In this document: positions 5,658 to 8,129 of the stretch, in pieces
Position numbering within the stretch: the stretch's first letter is position 1
Layout: each line of letters opens with the position of its first letter
Source: Candidatus Methanomethylicia archaeon
Lineage (GTDB): Archaea; Thermoproteota; Methanomethylicia; CALHIW01
Length of the DNA: 8,129 bases
Assembly: GCA_938030905.1 (NCBI GenBank)
Contig: CALHIW010000032.1
Span: forward strand, 1-8,129
Reading direction: 5' to 3'
The notes under the pieces: generated by a model
What the model was told of the DNA's origin: nothing
The model's input: only the letters and a program-made list of their open reading frames with translations
The model's database searches: none
Translations under genes and position numbers: made by a program

Positions 5658-6287
5658 TTATCTTACCCAATCCTTAGGTAATTTAAGGTTATAAGTTTTC
5701 TTAAGGGCTTCAAACGTTGCTAAAGCAAAATTCATCGTTGTTCTAGTTTCTCCTCTAGTATATGAGTAGATATCCTCTATCCCTACAAGATTAAGCAATG
5801 TTTTTGCTACCTCCCCAGTTACTAGACCAGTACCTTTCGGTGCGGGAAGAAGCATTATTTCAACAGACCCGACTTTACCTACTACTTTAAAGGGTATACT
5901 ATGAAGAGATTCACAAAGACATTCCCAACTACCACATCCTCTCCTTACGGGAACTATATTAAGTTTTGCATCAATAGTTGCCTTTTCAATTGCAAAATGT
6001 ATTTGTTTAGATTTTCCAATACCTATACCTATATATCCATCACTACTACCAATTGCAACCATAACCTTAAATCTACTAATCTCACCAGCGTCTGTTTGCT
6101 TCTGAACAAGATTTACGGCAATTATTTCACTCTTTAAATTTGGCAGTAATAAGTCAATTATTTCGACTTCTTTAATAGGTAAATTATTCTCAAAAATTTG
6201 ATTAATTGATGATATCCTCCCATCCTTAACTAGTTTTCCAGTTTTCGTTCGTGGAATCCACTCTTCAAGATTCTTAGCTAACGACAT
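5658..6287 (-). CDS. rps5: Small subunit ribosomal protein uS5 (S5)
   Basis: A 209-residue archaeal uS5, part of the small-subunit body near the mRNA entry site, where it contributes to decoding accuracy. The N-terminal double-stranded RNA-binding fold includes FKVMVAIGSSDGYIGIGIGKS (73-93). The archaeal insert RRGCGSWECLC (115-125) is cysteine-rich as in relatives. The C-terminal domain has LPAPKGTGLVTGEVAK (147-162) and the signature SYTRGETRTTMNFALAT (175-191). The start ATG lies three bases after the uL18 stop, indicating translational coupling. Length is usual for archaea. Confidence 0.96.
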   Translation of the reverse strand: MSLAKNLEEWIPRTKTGKLVKDGRISSINQIFENNLPIKEVEIIDLLLPNLKSEIIAVNLVQKQTDAGEISRFKVMVAIGSSDGYIGIGIGKSKQIHFAIEKATIDAKLNIVPVRRGCGSWECLCESLHSIPFKVVGKVGSVEIMLLPAPKGTGLVTGEVAKTLLNLVGIEDIYSYTRGETRTTMNFALATFEALKKTYNLKLPKDWVR

Positions 6288-6290
6288 ACT

Positions 6291-6887
6291 TTATCTACCA
6301 TATGATTTTAATATTTTTAATTTAATCTCATCAAAATGAAGTGGAAGATCTATAGGAGATAAATTCTTCGAAATATATCCTGAAAATTGCCTTTGATATT
6401 GGATTGGATTTTCTGTTTGTAATTTTTCTGCATATCTAGCAATATGAAGACCTCTAATTCTTTCCATTGATGGGAACATTTCATCGCTACATGTTATATT
6501 TAATCCAGCATCAATAGCTCCCTTTACAGCAGCAAAGATTCTTGACCCTCTTGTTACTGCATATCTACCTACATATAACACAGCTTCCTTTACATTTCTC
6601 CTAATAGCCTCTAGCCCAGCTATTAAACCAACAAGATATGCTGCTGGGACGTTTCCAGTATGGTGTCTCCAGCCAAATTTTTTAACTAAAAGCCTAGATG
6701 ATGATGATGCTATAGTTACATCGCCACCGATTCTCGGCATTATTATCTGGACAAGAATTCCATTAAGAGATGGGCGAGGAGTGAACATAATCTTACCTGA
6801 TTTCAATATTTCTCTTCTAAGTCTGTAATCTGTCTTTCCATTTCTATGTCTTCTAAATTTCACCTTATAGCGTGGGCCTCTAGCCAT
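6291..6887 (-). CDS. rpl18: Large subunit ribosomal protein uL18 (L18)
   Basis: A 198-residue uL18, the 5S rRNA-binding protein of the central protuberance. The start MARGPRYKVKFRRHRNGKTD is the archaeal/eukaryotic N-terminus (like eukaryotic L5). HHTGNVPAAYLVGLIAGLEA (75-94) and the AGLNITCSDEMFPSMERIRG region (127-146) are family blocks. The ribosome binding site GGAGGT, six bases before the ATG, is one of the strongest here and is built from the last two arginine codons and stop of eL19. The gap to eL19 is four bases. Confidence 0.96.
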   Translation of the reverse strand: MARGPRYKVKFRRHRNGKTDYRLRREILKSGKIMFTPRPSLNGILVQIIMPRIGGDVTIASSSSRLLVKKFGWRHHTGNVPAAYLVGLIAGLEAIRRNVKEAVLYVGRYAVTRGSRIFAAVKGAIDAGLNITCSDEMFPSMERIRGLHIARYAEKLQTENPIQYQRQFSGYISKNLSPIDLPLHFDEIKLKILKSYGR

Positions 6888-6891
6888 ATCA

Positions 6892-7335
6892 TTACCTCCT
6901 TTTTAGCCCTCTATCTTCGATGTAGATCTTAATTTGAGATCTTGACTTAAAGAAGCCGCCTTTAACCATTTTATAGAGTGTTCTATAATCCTTTACAGAT
7001 ATTATTTTTCTATTTTTAAGTTTTCTTAGAAAATCTCTCATAGTTCTGATTTTCAAAACGTATTCTCTACTTTTAACATTTTTACGTGATCCCTTCCTAC
7101 TTCCAAATCCCTTTCTTAGTCCTTTCTTACGTTTTAATCTTAGTAAGCGTGACCTACCCTTACTAACACCTTTTTCAGGTTTCCTTCTTATTAAGCCCTC
7201 ATTAATGAGTCCTTTAACATCATTTCTAGTAACAGCTTCCGCTACTCTATCTATTTGCTCGGGATCCACCCAAATTCTTGACTTACCAACCTTTAATATA
7301 TCTGATGCAAGTCTTTTTGCAAGTTTAACACTCAT
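6892..7335 (-). CDS. rpl19e: Large subunit ribosomal protein eL19 (L19e)
   Basis: A 147-residue, very basic eL19, present in archaea and eukaryotes but not bacteria; it takes part in an intersubunit bridge. KLAKRLASDILKVGKSRIWV (4-23) followed by DPEQIDRVAEAVTRNDVKGLI is the conserved N-terminal helical part. The middle is a lysine/arginine/glycine-rich linker (KGRSRLLRLKRKKGLRKGFG). The C-terminal helix contains LRKLKNRKIISVKDYRTLYK. The ATG is two bases after the eL32 stop, with a GGTGGGT ribosome site overlapping the eL32 end. Its own 3' codons (AGG AGG TAA) double as the uL18 ribosome site. Confidence 0.96.
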   Translation of the reverse strand: MSVKLAKRLASDILKVGKSRIWVDPEQIDRVAEAVTRNDVKGLINEGLIRRKPEKGVSKGRSRLLRLKRKKGLRKGFGSRKGSRKNVKSREYVLKIRTMRDFLRKLKNRKIISVKDYRTLYKMVKGGFFKSRSQIKIYIEDRGLKRR

Positions 7336-7337
7336 TA

Positions 7338-7751
7338 TTAACCCACCTTAGAACTTTCAGTATTTACTAAATTAAGGATTTTAATACCTAATTCTTTAGC
7401 TTTCGATCTGATCACAGATCTTTTTCTAAGACCTAATGAATGTGCTATTATTGCCGCTTCATTCTTAGGATTTATTTTAAGCAGTTCTTTCTCATTATGA
7501 ACAACTATAGGTTTAAATCCTGAGGGATGGTAACCACGAATAATTTTAGGACCTCTATAGCCTACTTTAACACGTACTGGATATCCTTTTTTACATATTC
7601 TAATTTTATTTTCATTTCCTCGTGGTCTACGCCAGCCCTCTGGTAATCTTTTAAGTCTCCATGAGTCCATAACGATAAATTTAGGTCTTTTACTATTTAG
7701 CTTCTTCCTTAGCTTAAGGTATCTCTTAACTGTTTTGCTCCACCATTTCAT
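7338..7751 (-). CDS. rpl32e: Large subunit ribosomal protein eL32 (L32e)
   Basis: A 137-residue archaeal eL32, a large-subunit protein shared with eukaryotes. Conserved blocks are the KRPKFIVMDSWRLKRLPEGW stretch (21-40), the WRRPRGNENKIR basic turn (40-52), and the VKVGYRGPKIIRGYHPSGFK region (61-80). NPKNEAAIIAHSLGLRKR (92-109) is also conserved. The ATG overlaps the uL6 stop in an ATGA arrangement. A perfect GGTGA lies six bases upstream inside the uL6 coding sequence, so initiation is coupled to uL6 termination. Confidence 0.95.
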   Translation of the reverse strand: MKWWSKTVKRYLKLRKKLNSKRPKFIVMDSWRLKRLPEGWRRPRGNENKIRICKKGYPVRVKVGYRGPKIIRGYHPSGFKPIVVHNEKELLKINPKNEAAIIAHSLGLRKRSVIRSKAKELGIKILNLVNTESSKVG

Positions 7752-8129
7752 GAGGCTTCACCTTTTGAATAAAGATATATACCATCTTGGAAAACTCTTG
7801 GATCAAGCCCCTTAATACGGGCTGACTGACAGATATTTGCAGCTGTTTGACCTACATTTTCGATGTTAATACCAGTTATTATTATTTCATCACCTGAAAC
7901 AGATACTGTAACATCACTACCAAATATTTTAGCTTTTCTAATGCCTTTTTCCCCCTTAAATGACTTGATCCAAACTTCTCTTAAATCTTCCTTAACCTCT
8001 ACTGCTATTGGAAAGTGTGAATATACAATTTTTAAAATATATTTAAATCCTTTGGTTACTCCTCTAATCATGTTTTTAATATGTGCTGCAACAGTTTCTA
8101 CACTAGCTTTACTAAATTTTTTATAGTTA
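7748..8129 (-). CDS. rpl6: Large subunit ribosomal protein uL6 (L6), partial
   Basis: The C-terminal part of archaeal uL6, which sits near the base of the large-subunit stalk. The frame stays open past the internal methionine at 8071 to the window edge. The upstream codons read SVETVAAHIKNMIRGVTKGF, which is clearly uL6, so the gene is cut by the window and does not start at 8071. The visible part has about 126 codons. Comparison with usual archaeal lengths of about 180 residues suggests roughly 55-60 N-terminal residues lie outside. The signatures IRGVTKGFKYILKIVYSHFP and GQTAANICQSARIKGLDPRV with FQDGIY near the end are diagnostic. It ends in an ATGA overlap with eL32. Confidence 0.95.
   Translation of the reverse strand, partial: NYKKFSKASVETVAAHIKNMIRGVTKGFKYILKIVYSHFPIAVEVKEDLREVWIKSFKGEKGIRKAKIFGSDVTVSVSGDEIIITGINIENVGQTAANICQSARIKGLDPRVFQDGIYLYSKGEAS

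Noticed and set aside
7748..8071. A complete 107-residue uL6 starting at 8071
   Set aside because: The frame continues upstream to the window edge with residues typical of uL6, so this methionine is internal and the gene is partial.

Overview
The window is from an archaeal chromosome, most likely a low-GC thermophilic member of the Thermoproteota (crenarchaeal lineage). The evidence is gene content: eL14 next to Cbf5, the order uL6-eL32-eL19-uL18-uS5-uL30 then uL15-SecY, GGTGA-type ribosome binding sites, TATA-box promoters, and a class II tRNA with an intron at the canonical archaeal position. The genus cannot be fixed from sequence reading alone; the AT-rich genes and the Sulfolobus-like SecY N-terminus fit several crenarchaeal orders.

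Layout. Positions 1-272 hold no gene, only a small hairpin and the promoter for eL14. On the plus strand, eL14 (273-539) and the pseudouridine synthase Cbf5 (573-1529) form a two-gene unit. An AT-rich gene-free stretch follows (1530-1965). Next comes a plus-strand block of about 425 bases (1966-2390) with raised GC and extensive inverted pairing, which I read as a large structured RNA that I cannot assign to a family. It converges on an intron-containing tRNA-Ser(GGA) on the minus strand (2444-2538).

The rest is mostly a minus-strand ribosomal protein region: SecY (2594-4042) and uL15 (4035-4490) with their own promoter, and a tight run of uL6 (cut by the window end), eL32, eL19, uL18, uS5 and uL30 joined by overlaps or gaps of 2-4 bases. 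This run is normally contiguous with uL15-SecY. Here it is broken by a plus-strand gene (4822-5202) for a small protein with two AbrB-like segments, plus about 330 bases of non-coding DNA.

Function. Nearly everything serves translation: ribosomal proteins, an rRNA/tRNA pseudouridylation enzyme, a tRNA, and the protein-conducting channel. The two parts not explained by standard annotation are the structured RNA at 1966-2390 and the AbrB-like gene inserted antisense between uL30 and uL15.
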